DNA of 64,000 nucleotides from Hydrogenophaga sp. PBL-H3 (lineage in GTDB: Bacteria > Pseudomonadota > Gammaproteobacteria > Burkholderiales > Burkholderiaceae_C), in the NCBI RefSeq assembly GCF_010104355.1, contig NZ_CP044972.1, forward strand, positions 3,038,001 through 3,102,000, given 5' to 3'. Positions 8,303 through 18,220 of this stretch are shown here, in pieces. Under the pieces are notes generated by a model. That model was not told where the DNA came from. It saw nothing but the letters and a program-made list of their open reading frames with translations, and did no database searches. The translations under genes were made by a program, and so were the position numbers. Numbering within the stretch: the stretch's first letter is position 1; each line of letters begins with the position of its first letter.

Positions 8303-9553
8303 ATGGCACACCTCATCGTCATCGGCGGCGGCATCACCGGCGTCACCAGCGCCTACGCACTGGCCCGTCAGGGCCACCAGGTCACCCTGATTGAAAGGCA
8401 CCGCTATGCGGGCATGGAAACCAGCCACGCCAACGGCGGCCAGCTCTCAGCTTCCAACGCCGAGGTCTGGACCCACCCCTCCACCTTGCTCAAGGGGCTG
8501 AAGTGGATGTTCAAGGCCGACGCGCCGTTGCTGGTCAACCCCAAGCCCAGTTGGCACAAGCTCAGCTGGTTCGCCGAGTTCGTCGCCTCCATCCCGAAAT
8601 ACCGCAGCAATACCGTGGCCACCACGCGACTGGCCATTGCAGCGCGGGAGCACCTGTTCGGCTGGGCTCAAGCCGAGGGCATCGACTTCGACCTGAAGCA
8701 GCAGGGCATCCTGCACATCTACCGTGACCGCGCCGGTTTCGAACATGCGGGCGAAGTGTCCAAACTGTTGGCCGAAGGCGGCCTGCCGCGTCGCGCCGTC
8801 ACGCCCGACGAGATGCGCGCCATCGAGCCCACGCTGCAAGGCGACTACTTCGGCGGCTACTACACCGAGAGCGACAGCACCGGCGACATCCACAAGTTCA
8901 CCCACGGCCTGGGCCAGGCCTGCGCCCGCCTGGGCGTGAAGCTCATGACCGGCCAGACGGTGGCCCGCGTGCAGAGCAACGGCCGCACCGCGCAGGTGAC
9001 GCTGGCCGACGGGCAGGTGGTGAACGCCGACGCCGTGGTGATCAGCGCCGGCGTGCACAGCCGCGCGCTCGGCGCCCAGCTCGGCGACCGGCTCAACGTG
9101 TATCCGGTCAAGGGTTACTCCATCACCGTGATGCTGGGCGACGAACAGAGCCAGACCGCCGCGCCGCAAGTGAGCCTGCTGGACGACGAGACCAAGCTGG
9201 TGACCAGTCGCCTGGGTGTTGAACGCTTCCGCGTGGCCGGCACGGCCGAGTTCAACGGCATCAACCTGGACATCCGCGCCGACCGCATCCGGCCGCTGGT
9301 GGACTGGGTGAACCAGTGTTTCCCCGGTGTGAGCACACGCCGGGTGGAGCCCTGGGCCGGCCTGCGGCCCATGATGCCCAACATGATGCCTCGCGTGGGG
9401 GCGGGCCGCCGGGCCAACGTGTTCTACAACACCGGTCACGGCCACCTCGGCTGGACGCTCTCGGCCATCACGGCGCACCAGCTCGGCGAGCATGTGGCGC
9501 AATGGGAGCGGCTGCGCGCGCCGCGCATGTTGCCGGTGGCCGTCACCGCCTGA
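8303..9553 (+). CDS. FAD-dependent D-amino acid dehydrogenase / glycine oxidase-like protein
   Basis: A 416-aa flavoprotein of the DAO superfamily. The FAD-binding motif VIGGGITGVTSAYALA is at residues 6-21 and ERHRYAGMETSHANGGQ follows, as in DadA. The C-terminal GHGHLGWTLS is the second FAD contact. DadA oxidises D-amino acids to keto acids and passes electrons to the respiratory chain. The glycine riboswitch just upstream implies that glycine or a closely linked amino acid is the physiological signal, and perhaps the substrate. No catabolic alanine racemase gene is next to it. The ATG at 8303 begins the conserved N-terminus. Confidence 0.85.
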   Translation: MAHLIVIGGGITGVTSAYALARQGHQVTLIERHRYAGMETSHANGGQLSASNAEVWTHPSTLLKGLKWMFKADAPLLVNPKPSWHKLSWFAEFVASIPKYRSNTVATTRLAIAAREHLFGWAQAEGIDFDLKQQGILHIYRDRAGFEHAGEVSKLLAEGGLPRRAVTPDEMRAIEPTLQGDYFGGYYTESDSTGDIHKFTHGLGQACARLGVKLMTGQTVARVQSNGRTAQVTLADGQVVNADAVVISAGVHSRALGAQLGDRLNVYPVKGYSITVMLGDEQSQTAAPQVSLLDDETKLVTSRLGVERFRVAGTAEFNGINLDIRADRIRPLVDWVNQCFPGVSTRRVEPWAGLRPMMPNMMPRVGAGRRANVFYNTGHGHLGWTLSAITAHQLGEHVAQWERLRAPRMLPVAVTA

Positions 9554-9633
9554 AGGGCACAGCCAACCGCAGTGGGTGCAGCAAGCAAGTTCCACCATCT
9601 CCTTACCGCTGCAGAACGCATGGACCGGGGATG

Positions 9634-9668
9634 AAAAAGGCCGCCAACCGTGTATGGTTAGCGGCCTT
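9634..9668 (-). terminator. Intrinsic terminator of ssrA
   Basis: Arms at 9637-9649 and 9656-9668 pair over 13 positions with one mismatch around a 6-nt loop; on the minus strand the stem is followed by TTTTT. It begins 12 nt past the CCA end of tmRNA. Confidence 0.85.
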
Positions 9669-9680
9669 GGTCAGGTCGTA

Positions 9681-10057
9681 TGGTGGAGCTGGGGGGATTT
9701 GAACCCCCGTCCGCAAGCCTTCTTCGAACAGTTCTACATGTGTAGCCGTCTGATTTGAGTCTCGCCGCCCGAGTCGCGCAGTGGCACGCTAAACGGGAAG
9801 CCAGCATCCTTGAGTCTCGCCCTGCGTCAAGGTGCCCGACGCAAAGCCAGCCGATGAAATTATCCTTGCAGCCGGGAGGTCTTGCGACCCCCTTGCCCAG
9901 CCCATCGGCCTGCTGTTGCAAGGCTCACCGCTGATTAAGCGGCGAGTGCGAAACGTTCGTCGTTTGCAGTTGGTTTTTTTCTGTTGCTTTACGAGGTGAC
10001 AGAACCTCGACATGCCCTGCTGCGCGTCCGAACCCACGTCGAAACCAGTGCAGCCCC
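9681..10057 (-). ncRNA. ssrA: Transfer-messenger RNA (tmRNA)
   Basis: About 377 nt. The 5' end GGGGCTGCACTGG and the 3' end with a T-arm (GGTTCAAATCC) and encoded CCA form the tRNA-like acceptor. The tag reading frame runs from GCA at 9965-9967 down to TAA at 9935-9937 and encodes ANDERFALAA, a typical betaproteobacterial degradation tag. tmRNA rescues stalled ribosomes with SmpB and marks the product for proteolysis. This is the one-piece form. Confidence 0.97.
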
Positions 10058-10066
10058 AAGATCGGT

Positions 10067-10093
10067 ATTTTAAGGCAGTTCCAGCAATTGCAA
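10067..10093 (-). promoter_or_regulatory. Possible sigma-70 promoter of ssrA
   Basis: TAAAAT (10067-10072) lies about 10 nt upstream of the tmRNA 5' end, with TTGCAA (10088-10093) upstream. The 15-nt spacing is shorter than ideal, so the -35 is uncertain. The -10 overlaps the stop codon of gph. Confidence 0.45.
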
Positions 10094-10747
10094 GACCTGC
10101 AAGGGAGAAGACACCTCCGCGTCGGCGCCCCAGGACGCAACATCGGCGCCCGCACCCAAATAGCCATAGCGCGCGGCCACCGTCCACATGCCCGCAGAGC
10201 GCCCTGCGCGAATGTCGCGCTCGTCATCACCCACATAAATGCACTGGGCCGGCTGCAACGACATGCGTCGCGCAGCCTCCAACAAAGGCTCGGGGTGCGG
10301 CTTCGCGTGTGCAGTCGTATCACCACTGATCACGGTGGCGGCTGAATCGAACAGCTCCATGGAACGGGTGATGGGTACCGTGAAACGTTGCGCCTTGTTG
10401 GTCACAACCCCCCAAAGCAAACCCAGCTCAAGCAGAGAAGACACCAGTTGGCCCACTTCTTCGAAAGGGCGAGTGCGCTGGATCAGGCAGCTTTCGTAGT
10501 CAACGAAGAATTCTTGTTTGTAGTGTTCGTAGTCGACATGCTCGACACCCATACCAAACGCAACGTGCAGCATGCCGCGCGCACCTGAGCCCACATGCGG
10601 GCGGTAATCCAATAAAGGTTTGGACGGCAAACCACGACGCACTCGCATGCCATCTGCCGCAGCACCCAAGTCGGGTGCACTGTCAATCAGCGTCCCGTCC
10701 AGATCAAACAGAATTGCTCGCACGCCCCTGAACGCAACAGGCTTCAT
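10070..10747 (-). CDS. gph: Phosphoglycolate phosphatase, HAD family
   Basis: A 225-aa HAD hydrolase: motif [16 protein letters not shown] (nucleophile aspartate in DLDGT), motif II VVTNKAQ, motif III lysine in [10 protein letters not shown], and motif [14 protein letters not shown]. The cap and the SAPDLG motif match Gph, which hydrolyses 2-phosphoglycolate arising from DNA 3'-end repair. It overlaps ubiG by 4 nt (ATGA), a pairing common in proteobacteria. 3-Phosphoglycerate or N-acetylmuramate-6-phosphate phosphatases of the same family cannot be excluded. Confidence 0.87.
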   Translation of the reverse strand: MKPVAFRGVRAILFDLDGTLIDSAPDLGAAADGMRVRRGLPSKPLLDYRPHVGSGARGMLHVAFGMGVEHVDYEHYKQEFFVDYESCLIQRTRPFEEVGQLVSSLLELGLLWGVVTNKAQRFTVPITRSMELFDSAATVISGDTTAHAKPHPEPLLEAARRMSLQPAQCIYVGDDERDIRAGRSAGMWTVAARYGYLGAGADVASWGADAEVSSPLQVLQLLELP

Positions 10748-11451
10748 GGCTTTCGCGTTGCAAACAGATAGTTCACGCTGGTGTCTTGGCTCAACCAGTA
10801 ACGGCGTGTCAGCGGGTTGTACTCCATGCCGCGGGTGTCCGTCAGCTCAAGTCCAGCGTCGCGGCCATAGCCAGCCAGCTCGCTGGGCTTGATGAATTTG
10901 GCGTACTCATGGGTCCCCTTGGGCAAAAGCTGCAAGATGTACTCGGCGCCCAGGATGGCAAACAAAAAGGCCTTGGGGTTGCGGTTCAAGGTCGAAAAGA
11001 AGACCCAGCCACCAGGCTTCACCAGAGCCGAACACGCACGAACAACAGACGATGGATCAGGCACATGCTCCAGCATTTCCATGCAGGTGACCACATCAAA
11101 CGAACCCGGCTCCTGAAGCGCCATGGCCTCTGCACTGATTTCCAGGTAGTCGACATTGGCCGTACCTGCTTCCAACGCATGCAATTGGGCCACCCGGAGC
11201 GCCTTGACCGAGAGATCGATACCGGTCACGCGAGCGCCTTTTCTCGCCATGGCATCCGAAAGAATGCCTCCGCCACACCCGATATCGAGAACACGTTTGC
11301 CTGCCAGTGAGGCCATTCCATCAATCCAGCCCAATCGCAAAGGATTGATCTGGTGCAACGGCCGAAATTCGCTTTCTGGATCCCACCAGCGATGAGCCAG
11401 ATCGGAGAATTTGGCCAACTCGGCCGGATCGGCATTGAGGTTGTGATTCAT
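10744..11451 (-). CDS. ubiG: Ubiquinone biosynthesis O-methyltransferase UbiG
   Basis: A 235-aa class I SAM methyltransferase. The N-terminus ([20 protein letters not shown]) is diagnostic of UbiG, and [16 protein letters not shown] is the SAM-binding motif. [14 protein letters not shown] is motif II, and the C-terminal [18 protein letters not shown] matches the family end. It performs both O-methylations in ubiquinone synthesis at the membrane. It is translationally coupled to gph downstream. Confidence 0.93.
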   Translation of the reverse strand: MNHNLNADPAELAKFSDLAHRWWDPESEFRPLHQINPLRLGWIDGMASLAGKRVLDIGCGGGILSDAMARKGARVTGIDLSVKALRVAQLHALEAGTANVDYLEISAEAMALQEPGSFDVVTCMEMLEHVPDPSSVVRACSALVKPGGWVFFSTLNRNPKAFLFAILGAEYILQLLPKGTHEYAKFIKPSELAGYGRDAGLELTDTRGMEYNPLTRRYWLSQDTSVNYLFATRKP

Positions 11452-11474
11452 TGTTGGATTATCGTCAGCCCATG

Positions 11475-11500
11475 AAAAAACCGCGCCGAGGCGCGGTTTT
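11475..11500 (-). terminator. Intrinsic terminator of the ompA-like gene
   Basis: A perfect 7-bp GC stem, CCGCGCC/GGCGCGG, extended by A-T pairs and flanked by A and T tracts on both sides. It lies 19 nt after the ompA-like stop, and could work in either direction. Confidence 0.85.
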
Positions 11501-11519
11501 CTTTGAGAAACCTGAAGGT

Positions 11520-12170
11520 TTACTTGTTGGCGCGGGTGCCAACAACTTCCACCTCAACGCGGCGGTTCTTGGCACGGCCTTCGCGGGTGGCGTTGTCAGC
11601 CACTGGCTGGGTCAGACCCTTGCCTTCGGTGTAGATACGGTTGCTTTCGATGCCCTTGCTCACCAGATAAGCCTTGACGGCTTCAGCGCGGCGGTTGGAC
11701 AGGGCTTGGTTGTAACCAGCAGCACCGGTGGAGTCGGTGTGACCCACGGCGATCACAACTTCCAGATTGATACCGGAAACCTTGCTGGCCAAGTCGTCCA
11801 GTTTGGCTTTGCCTTCTGGCTTGAGCACCGCTTTGTCGAAGTCGAAGAACGCGTCTGCAGCGTAGGTCACTTTGGACGCTGCGGGCGCTGGAGCAGCGGC
11901 AGGAGCCGGTGCTGGAGCAGCGGCAGGAGCCGGCGCCGGGGCAGCGGCAGGAGCAGGTGCTGGGGCAGCCACAGGAACGATAGCGCCATCGCAACCGACT
12001 GCTGCCGTTGCAGGCGTCCAGTTGGCATCGCGCCAGCACAGTTCGTTGGTACCGTTTTTCCACACCAGTTCGCTGGTGCCATTGCGCCAGTTGTCGATGG
12101 TTTGGGCGCCAGCGGCCGTTGCCATGGCGGCCGTTGCGATCAGCATTGCCACTTTGTTGAGTTTTTTCAT
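11520..12170 (-). CDS. OmpA-family peptidoglycan-associated protein without a beta barrel
   Basis: A 216-aa exported protein. A signal peptide ([21 protein letters not shown]) is followed by a short Trp/Cys-bearing segment ([19 protein letters not shown]), a Pro-Ala linker of about 35 residues, and a C-terminal OmpA domain with [33 protein letters not shown] and NRRVEVEV, the residues that bind diaminopimelate in peptidoglycan. Length is short because the N-terminal barrel is missing. The ATG at 12168-12170 starts the signal peptide. Such forms are common in Comamonadaceae. Confidence 0.85.
   Translation of the reverse strand: MKKLNKVAMLIATAAMATAAGAQTIDNWRNGTSELVWKNGTNELCWRDANWTPATAAVGCDGAIVPVAAPAPAPAAAPAPAPAAAPAPAPAAAPAPAASKVTYAADAFFDFDKAVLKPEGKAKLDDLASKVSGINLEVVIAVGHTDSTGAAGYNQALSNRRAEAVKAYLVSKGIESNRIYTEGKGLTQPVADNATREGRAKNRRVEVEVVGTRANK
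11888..11971. repeat. 24-bp tandem repeat coding the Pro-Ala linker
   Basis: Three full units and a half, based on GCTGGAGCAGCGGCAGGAGC plus four more bases, at 11888, 11912, 11936 and 11960. They encode the repeated A/P-rich linker of the OmpA-like protein. Copy number could vary between strains by slippage. Confidence 0.85.
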
Positions 12171-12430
12171 GGTTTTCCTCTTGGTAAGCCGCAGACAATC
12201 TGCGTACAAAAAAAGACGCTTGAAGTGACCACCACTCAAAACGCTGGATTTCATTGTGCCACAAGCGCTATAGGGCAGACCGGCGGGTGCGGGCACCTCG
12301 GTGACTGCATCCCGGCAGCCCCCGCATTCGTTGTGGTGCTACAACAATAGGCGCACAAGGGTGCAATCCGGTGCCACCCGTAAAATGGCGAGTTGCCTTT
12401 TGGCCCACCCGACGCATTTCAGCCCTGCTC

Positions 12431-15079
12431 ATGACACAGTTCGCCAAAGAGACCCTGCCCATCAGTCTTGAAGAGGAAATGCGCCGCAGCTACCTCGACT
12501 ACGCCATGAGCGTGATTGTCGGGCGCGCACTTCCCGATGCTCGTGACGGCCTCAAGCCCGTACACAGGCGCGTGTTGTTCGCCATGCATGAGCTCAACAA
12601 CGACTGGAACCGGCCCTACAAAAAATCGGCTCGTATCGTCGGCGATGTCATTGGTAAGTACCACCCACACGGCGACAGCGCGGTGTACGACACGATCGTG
12701 CGAATGGCGCAGGATTTTTCACTTCGTCACATGCTGGTGGATGGCCAGGGCAACTTCGGCTCGGTGGACGGCGATAACGCTGCTGCCATGCGATACACCG
12801 AGATCCGCCTGTCGAAAATCTCGCACGAGATGTTGGCCGATATCGACAAGGAAACTGTCAACTTCGGTCCCAACTACGACGGCTCTGAGAAAGAGCCATT
12901 GGTACTGCCCTCGCGTCTGCCCAACCTGCTGGTCAATGGCTCGTCGGGCATTGCGGTCGGCATGGCCACCAACATTCCGCCGCACAACCTCAACGAAGTG
13001 GTTGACGCGTGCTTGCACCTGCTCAAGCAATCGGACGCGTCGATTGATGAGCTGATGGAAATCATTCCGGCGCCCGACTTTCCCACGGCGGGCATCATTT
13101 ATGGCATCAATGGCGTGAAGGATGGCTATCGCACGGGTCGCGGTCGCGTCGTGATGCGCGCGAAATGCCATTTTGAAGACATTGACCGCGGCCAGCGCCA
13201 GTCGATCATCGTGGACGAGTTGCCGTACCAGGTGAACAAGAAGACGCTGCAAGAGCGCATTGCCGAGCTCGTACACGAGAAAAAAATCGAGGGCATCAGC
13301 CACATTCAGGACGAGTCGGACAAGTCGGGCATGCGCCTGGTGATCGAGCTCAAGCGTGGCGAAGTGCCCGAGGTGGTGCTCAACAACCTGTACAAGCAGA
13401 CGCAGCTGCAGGACACCTTCGGCATCAACATGGTGGCGCTGGTCGATGGCCAACCGCGCCTGTGCAATCTGAAGGACCTGATCCAGGTGTTCCTCGAGCA
13501 CCGCCGCGAGGTCGTGACACGCCGTACGGTGTTCAACCTGCGAAAGGCGCGCGAGCGTGGTCACGTGCTCGAAGGTCTCGCTGTGGCGCTGGCCAACATC
13601 GACGAGTTCATCAAGATCATCCGGGAATCGCCCACGCCGCCTGTGGCCAAAGCCGAGCTGATGGCCCGCCCCTGGGACAGTCAACTGGTGCGCGAAATGC
13701 TCACCCGCACGCGTGCCGACGGCGGCGTTATCAACGCCGACGACTACCGTCCCGACGGTCTGGAGAAGGCCTTTGGCATGGGCGGAGACGGCCTGTATCG
13801 GCTGTCAGAAACGCAGGCGCAAGAAATTCTGCAGATGCGCCTGCAGCGCCTGACTGGCCTGGAGCAAGACAAGATCGTGGCGGAGTACAAGGAGGTCATG
13901 GGCGAGATCGACGATCTGCTTGACATCCTGTCCAAGCCCGAGCGCGTCTCCACGATCATTGGCGACGAGTTGGTGATCGTGAAGCAGGAGTTCGGCCAGA
14001 CCAAGCTGGGCGCGCGCCGCAGCGAAATCGAGCACAACGCGCAAGACTTGGCCACCGAGGACCTGATCACACCCACCGACATGGTGGTGACGCTGAGCCA
14101 CAGTGGCTACATCAAGAGCCAGCCGCTTTCCGAATACAGGGCGCAGAAACGCGGTGGTCGCGGCAAGCAAGCCACGGCCACGAAGGAAGACGACTGGATC
14201 GACCAGCTCTTCATCGCCAACACGCACGACTACATCCTGTGCTTCTCCAACCGAGGCCGCCTGTACTGGCTCAAGGTGTGGGAAGTACCGGCGGGTTCGC
14301 GCGGTTCGCGCGGCCGGCCCATCGTCAACATGTTCCCGCTGCAAGAAGGCGAGAAGATCAACGTGGTGCTGCCGCTCACCGGCGAGATGCGCAGCTTTCC
14401 GTCGGACCGCTATGTCTTCATGGCCACCAGCATGGGCACCGTGAAGAAGACCGCGCTTGACGAATTCAGCAACCCGCGCAAGGCCGGCATCATCGCCGTT
14501 GACCTGGACGAAGGTGACTACCTCATTGGCGCGGCGCTGACCGACGGCCAGCACGATGTGATGCTGTTCAGCGACGGTGGCAAGGCCGTGCGCTTTGACG
14601 AAAACGACGTTCGCCCGATGGGCCGCAATGCGCGCGGCGTGCGCGGCATGATGATCGAAGAGACCCAAAGCGTGATCGCCATGCTGGTAGCAGAGGACGA
14701 ACACCAGAGTGTGTTGACCGCGACCATCAACGGCTACGGCAAACGCACGCCGATCTCCGAGTACACCCGCCATGGTCGAGGCACCAAGGGCATGATCGCG
14801 ATACAGCAGAGCGAGCGCAATGGGAAGGTGGTGGCTGCGACGCTGGTGCACACCGACGACGAGATCATGCTGATCACCGACAAGGGTGTGCTGGTGCGCA
14901 CACGGGTCTCGGAGATCCGGGAGATGGGGCGCGCCACACAAGGCGTCACGCTGATTGCACTGGACGAAGGCGCTGAACTCTCGGGGCTGCAGCGCATCGT
15001 TGAAAACGATGCCAATGTGCCGGAACTTGACGACTCGACCGAGCCGAACGAGGTCGACGATCCGGGCACTGACGCGTGA
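12431..15079 (+). CDS. gyrA: DNA gyrase subunit A
   Basis: 882 aa. The start [16 protein letters not shown] at 12431 aligns numbering with E. coli: the catalytic tyrosine is Y122 (MRYTEI), and the quinolone-determining residues are S83 and D87 in [10 protein letters not shown], i.e. the wild-type, sensitive form. The C-terminal pinwheel includes the GyrA box QKRGGRGK. GyrA breaks and rejoins DNA in the A2B2 gyrase that introduces negative supercoils. Its stop overlaps the serC start (TGATG), so the two are probably coupled. An upstream in-frame codon at 12371 was rejected for lack of family similarity. Confidence 0.97.
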   Translation: MTQFAKETLPISLEEEMRRSYLDYAMSVIVGRALPDARDGLKPVHRRVLFAMHELNNDWNRPYKKSARIVGDVIGKYHPHGDSAVYDTIVRMAQDFSLRHMLVDGQGNFGSVDGDNAAAMRYTEIRLSKISHEMLADIDKETVNFGPNYDGSEKEPLVLPSRLPNLLVNGSSGIAVGMATNIPPHNLNEVVDACLHLLKQSDASIDELMEIIPAPDFPTAGIIYGINGVKDGYRTGRGRVVMRAKCHFEDIDRGQRQSIIVDELPYQVNKKTLQERIAELVHEKKIEGISHIQDESDKSGMRLVIELKRGEVPEVVLNNLYKQTQLQDTFGINMVALVDGQPRLCNLKDLIQVFLEHRREVVTRRTVFNLRKARERGHVLEGLAVALANIDEFIKIIRESPTPPVAKAELMARPWDSQLVREMLTRTRADGGVINADDYRPDGLEKAFGMGGDGLYRLSETQAQEILQMRLQRLTGLEQDKIVAEYKEVMGEIDDLLDILSKPERVSTIIGDELVIVKQEFGQTKLGARRSEIEHNAQDLATEDLITPTDMVVTLSHSGYIKSQPLSEYRAQKRGGRGKQATATKEDDWIDQLFIANTHDYILCFSNRGRLYWLKVWEVPAGSRGSRGRPIVNMFPLQEGEKINVVLPLTGEMRSFPSDRYVFMATSMGTVKKTALDEFSNPRKAGIIAVDLDEGDYLIGAALTDGQHDVMLFSDGGKAVRFDENDVRPMGRNARGVRGMMIEETQSVIAMLVAEDEHQSVLTATINGYGKRTPISEYTRHGRGTKGMIAIQQSERNGKVVAATLVHTDDEIMLITDKGVLVRTRVSEIREMGRATQGVTLIALDEGAELSGLQRIVENDANVPELDDSTEPNEVDDPGTDA

Positions 15080-16185
15080 TGGCGCGCCCTTTCAATTTTT
15101 CCGCCGGCCCGGCGGCCATGCCTGCCGAGGTGCTTCAACAGGCCGCTGATGAAATGCTCGATTGGCACGGCAGTGGCATGAGCGTGATGGAGATGAGCCA
15201 CCGCGGCAAGGAGTTCAGCGCCATCATCGAGGCAGCCGAAGCCGATCTGCGCGAACTGCTGGCTGTGCCGGCAGATTTCCGCATCTTGTTCATGCAGGGC
15301 GGCGGACTGGCCGAGAACGCCATCGTGCCGCTGAACCTCTCACGCGGGGGCAAAGCAGATTTTGTGGTCACGGGCAGCTGGAGCGAGAAATCCATCAAGG
15401 AAGCCGCGCGCTACGCCCAACCCGCGCTGGCCGCCAGCAACGCCGATTCAGGCCACACCACCCTGCCTTTGCCCGCCACCTGGAAGCTCAGCGCAGACGC
15501 ACAGTACGTGCACATCTGCAGCAACGAAACCATCCACGGCATCGAGTTCCATGAATTGCCCAACCTCAAGGCCCTGGGCAGCAGCGCGCCGTTGGTGATC
15601 GACTTTTCATCCCACGTGGCCTCACGAACGGTGGACTGGTCGCGCGTGGGTCTGGCCTTTGGAGGCGCTCAAAAGAACCTGGGCCCGGCTGGCCTGACTC
15701 TTGTGATCGTTCGCGAAGATCTGCTTGGTCACGCCCTGTCCGTCTGTCCCAGCGCATTCGACTACAAGACGGTGGCGGCTAACGCCTCGATGTACAACAC
15801 ACCGCCCACCTACAGCATCTACATGGCGGGTCTCACCTTCCAATGGCTCAAGCGACAGACCGAGGGCGATCTGAGCGGTGTGGCCGCGATGGAGCAACGC
15901 AACATCGCCAAAGCGTCGCTGTTGTATGACTTCATCGACCAATCCACCTTGTATCTGAACAAGGTGGCACCGAACTGCCGCTCGCGAATGAACATTCCAT
16001 TCTTTCTGCGCGATGAAGCCCTGAACGATGCCTTTCTGGCGGGCGCGAAGGCCGCGGGGCTGTTGCAGCTCAAGGGCCACAAATCAGTGGGTGGCATGCG
16101 AGCGAGCATCTACAACGCGATGCCACTCGAGGGCGTGCAAGCGCTGGTGCAATACATGCACGACTTTGAAAAAACACGGGCCTGA
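15079..16185 (+). CDS. serC: Phosphoserine aminotransferase
   Basis: 368 aa, starting [19 protein letters not shown], the SerC N-terminus. [13 protein letters not shown] and [17 protein letters not shown] are substrate and PLP-phosphate regions; the PLP lysine is in [15 protein letters not shown]. It converts 3-phosphohydroxypyruvate to phosphoserine and also serves pyridoxal synthesis. The ATG overlaps the gyrA stop by one base. pheA follows after 24 nt, in the order standard for Burkholderiales. Confidence 0.95.
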   Translation: MARPFNFSAGPAAMPAEVLQQAADEMLDWHGSGMSVMEMSHRGKEFSAIIEAAEADLRELLAVPADFRILFMQGGGLAENAIVPLNLSRGGKADFVVTGSWSEKSIKEAARYAQPALAASNADSGHTTLPLPATWKLSADAQYVHICSNETIHGIEFHELPNLKALGSSAPLVIDFSSHVASRTVDWSRVGLAFGGAQKNLGPAGLTLVIVREDLLGHALSVCPSAFDYKTVAANASMYNTPPTYSIYMAGLTFQWLKRQTEGDLSGVAAMEQRNIAKASLLYDFIDQSTLYLNKVAPNCRSRMNIPFFLRDEALNDAFLAGAKAAGLLQLKGHKSVGGMRASIYNAMPLEGVQALVQYMHDFEKTRA

Positions 16186-16209
16186 TCCCAGGCCCCAGAA
16201 CCCGAAGAC

Positions 16210-17307
16210 ATGACCCAACCCACCCAGTCAGATGCCCTGGCAGTTCTGCGTGTCCAGATCGATGCGTTGGACCAGCAGTTGCTCTCGTTGCTCAACCAGC
16301 GTGCGCGCGTGGCCGAGGAAGTCGGCGTCATCAAGCGGCAAGAAGGTTCGCCCTTTTTCAGGCCGGACCGCGTGGCCCAGGTGATTGAAAAGATCCAGGG
16401 CGCCAACCAGGGCCCGCTTTTGAACCAACATGTGGCCTCGATCTGGCGCGAAATCATGTCGGCCTGCCTCGCGCTGGAGGCGCCGCAGCGCGTTGCCGTG
16501 CTCGGCCCGCAAGGCACATTCTGCGAACAGGCCGCCATCGAATTCTTCGGTAGCGCGGCCAACCTGATCTATTGCGCCGACTTCGATGAGGTTTTCCACG
16601 CCACCGCCGCCGGCACCGCGCAGTTTGGCGTGGTCGGCATGGAGAACTCCACCGAAGGCGTGGTGGCGCGGTCGCTGGATCTTTTCCTGCGCTCGCCCGT
16701 GCACGTGGTGGGCGAAGTGAGCCTGCTGGTGCGTCACAACCTGCTGCGCCAGCTCAACACGCTGGACGGCATCGAAGTGGTCATGGCGCATCCCCAGGCC
16801 TTGGCCCAATGCCAGAACTGGCTCTCGCAGCACCTGCCCAAGGCCGAGAAGCGAGCCGTCTCCAGCAACGCCGAAGGCGCTCGACTCGCTGCCACCAACC
16901 CGGCCTGGGCGGGCATCGCCAGTGAACGCGCCGCGGCCCAGTTCGGACTGCACATCGTCTCGCATGCCATTCAGGACGAGGCCTACAACCGCACCCGGTT
17001 TGCCGTGATCGCCCTGCCCCAGACGCTGGCCATGCCACCCGCGTCGGGACGCGATTGCACCAGCCTGGTGGTGTCGGTACCCAACCGGCCAGGCGCGGTG
17101 CACGACCTGCTGGTGCCCCTCAAGAACAACGGCGTTTCGATGACACGTTTCGAATCACGGCCAGCGAAGTCCGGGCAGTGGGAGTACTACTTCTACATCG
17201 ACATCGCGGGCCATCCCTCGCAGCCTCATGTAGCAGCCGCTCTCCAAGAACTGCAAGGCCTGTGCGCTTTCTACAAGGTGCTGGGCGCGTACCCGGTGAA
17301 CGAATGA
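16210..17307 (+). CDS. pheA: Bifunctional chorismate mutase / prephenate dehydratase
   Basis: 365 aa. Residues about 10-90 form the AroQ-type chorismate mutase (LRVQIDALDQQLLSLLNQRA, then EVGVIKRQ). The prephenate dehydratase domain follows (VAVLGPQGTFCEQAA, GVVGMENSTEGVV), with the catalytic threonine in YNRTRFAVI. A C-terminal ACT domain (TSLVVSVPNRPGAVHDLL, then FESRP) gives phenylalanine feedback control. It makes phenylpyruvate from chorismate. It overlaps tyrA by 4 nt (ATGA). Confidence 0.95.
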   Translation: MTQPTQSDALAVLRVQIDALDQQLLSLLNQRARVAEEVGVIKRQEGSPFFRPDRVAQVIEKIQGANQGPLLNQHVASIWREIMSACLALEAPQRVAVLGPQGTFCEQAAIEFFGSAANLIYCADFDEVFHATAAGTAQFGVVGMENSTEGVVARSLDLFLRSPVHVVGEVSLLVRHNLLRQLNTLDGIEVVMAHPQALAQCQNWLSQHLPKAEKRAVSSNAEGARLAATNPAWAGIASERAAAQFGLHIVSHAIQDEAYNRTRFAVIALPQTLAMPPASGRDCTSLVVSVPNRPGAVHDLLVPLKNNGVSMTRFESRPAKSGQWEYYFYIDIAGHPSQPHVAAALQELQGLCAFYKVLGAYPVNE

Positions 17308-18185
17308 TGTTTGAACAACTGGGATTGATCGGCTGCGGAATGATGGGCGGCTCGTTCGCGCTGGCCCTCAAGCGCGCCGGTCTGGTCAAGCGCGTGGTGG
17401 GCTACAGCAAGTCGCCGTCCACCACCGAGCGGGCACGCCAGCTGGGTGTGATCGACGTCGAGGCACCCTCCGCGCTGCTGGCCGTGTCGGGCGCGGATCT
17501 CGTGCTGCTCGCTGTACCCGTTTCGGCCACCGAGGCCACCTTCAAAGCCATCCGGCATCTGGTGCGCGGCGACGTGCTGATCATGGACGTGGGCTCGACC
17601 AAGCGCGAAGTGATCGACGCCGCACGACGCGTTCTCAAGGACCAGGTGGGCGTGTTCGTGCCCGCGCATCCGATCGCTGGCAAGGAGCTCGCGGGGGTGG
17701 AGCATGCCGACCCCGATCTGTACAGCGGACGCCAGGTCATCCTCACCCCGATCGAGCGCACGCTCACGGCACAACTGGACAATGCCAACAAGGTCTGGAC
17801 TGCCCTGGGTTGCCACGTCAAGCAAATGTCGCCCGAGGCGCACGATGCAGCCTACGCAGCGGTGAGCCACCTGCCCCACCTGGTTGCGTTTGCGCTGATG
17901 AACGGCATCCAGAGTCAGCAACAGGCGGCAGACTTCCTGTCGCTGGCAGGCCCTGGCTTCCGTGATTTCACACGCATTGCCGCCAGCGACCCAGCCATCT
18001 GGCGGGACATCCTCATGTCCAACCGCGAAGAACTCCTGGCGCAATCCCGGTTTTTCCAGCGGGCTTTGCATGCGTTGGAAACAGCCATCAATGCCGACAA
18101 TCCAGACGCGCTGGAAACCCTCATTGACCAAGCCAGCAGTGCGCGCGCCCATTGGCGCATGACTGCCATCAAGCCCCAGAGCTGA
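17304..18185 (+). CDS. tyrA: Prephenate dehydrogenase
   Basis: 293 aa. The Rossmann motif [19 protein letters not shown] is at the N-terminus; DVGSTKREV and [17 protein letters not shown] carry catalytic-region residues, including the conserved histidine of [19 protein letters not shown] and [13 protein letters not shown] are the helical dimer-domain motifs. It oxidises prephenate to 4-hydroxyphenylpyruvate in tyrosine synthesis (an arogenate preference cannot be excluded). The ATG overlaps the pheA stop; a longer upstream reading was rejected as the shadow of pheA. Confidence 0.93.
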   Translation: MMFEQLGLIGCGMMGGSFALALKRAGLVKRVVGYSKSPSTTERARQLGVIDVEAPSALLAVSGADLVLLAVPVSATEATFKAIRHLVRGDVLIMDVGSTKREVIDAARRVLKDQVGVFVPAHPIAGKELAGVEHADPDLYSGRQVILTPIERTLTAQLDNANKVWTALGCHVKQMSPEAHDAAYAAVSHLPHLVAFALMNGIQSQQQAADFLSLAGPGFRDFTRIAASDPAIWRDILMSNREELLAQSRFFQRALHALETAINADNPDALETLIDQASSARAHWRMTAIKPQS

Positions 18186-18220
18186 GCGACGCCCGCTGCG
18201 GCGTTCTCGTGTCACCGCAC

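Noticed and set aside
11451..12350. Plus-strand Gly/Ala-rich frame opposite the OmpA-like gene
   Set aside because: Its Gly-Ala repeats are the complement of the Pro-Ala linker repeats; no start signal or motifs.
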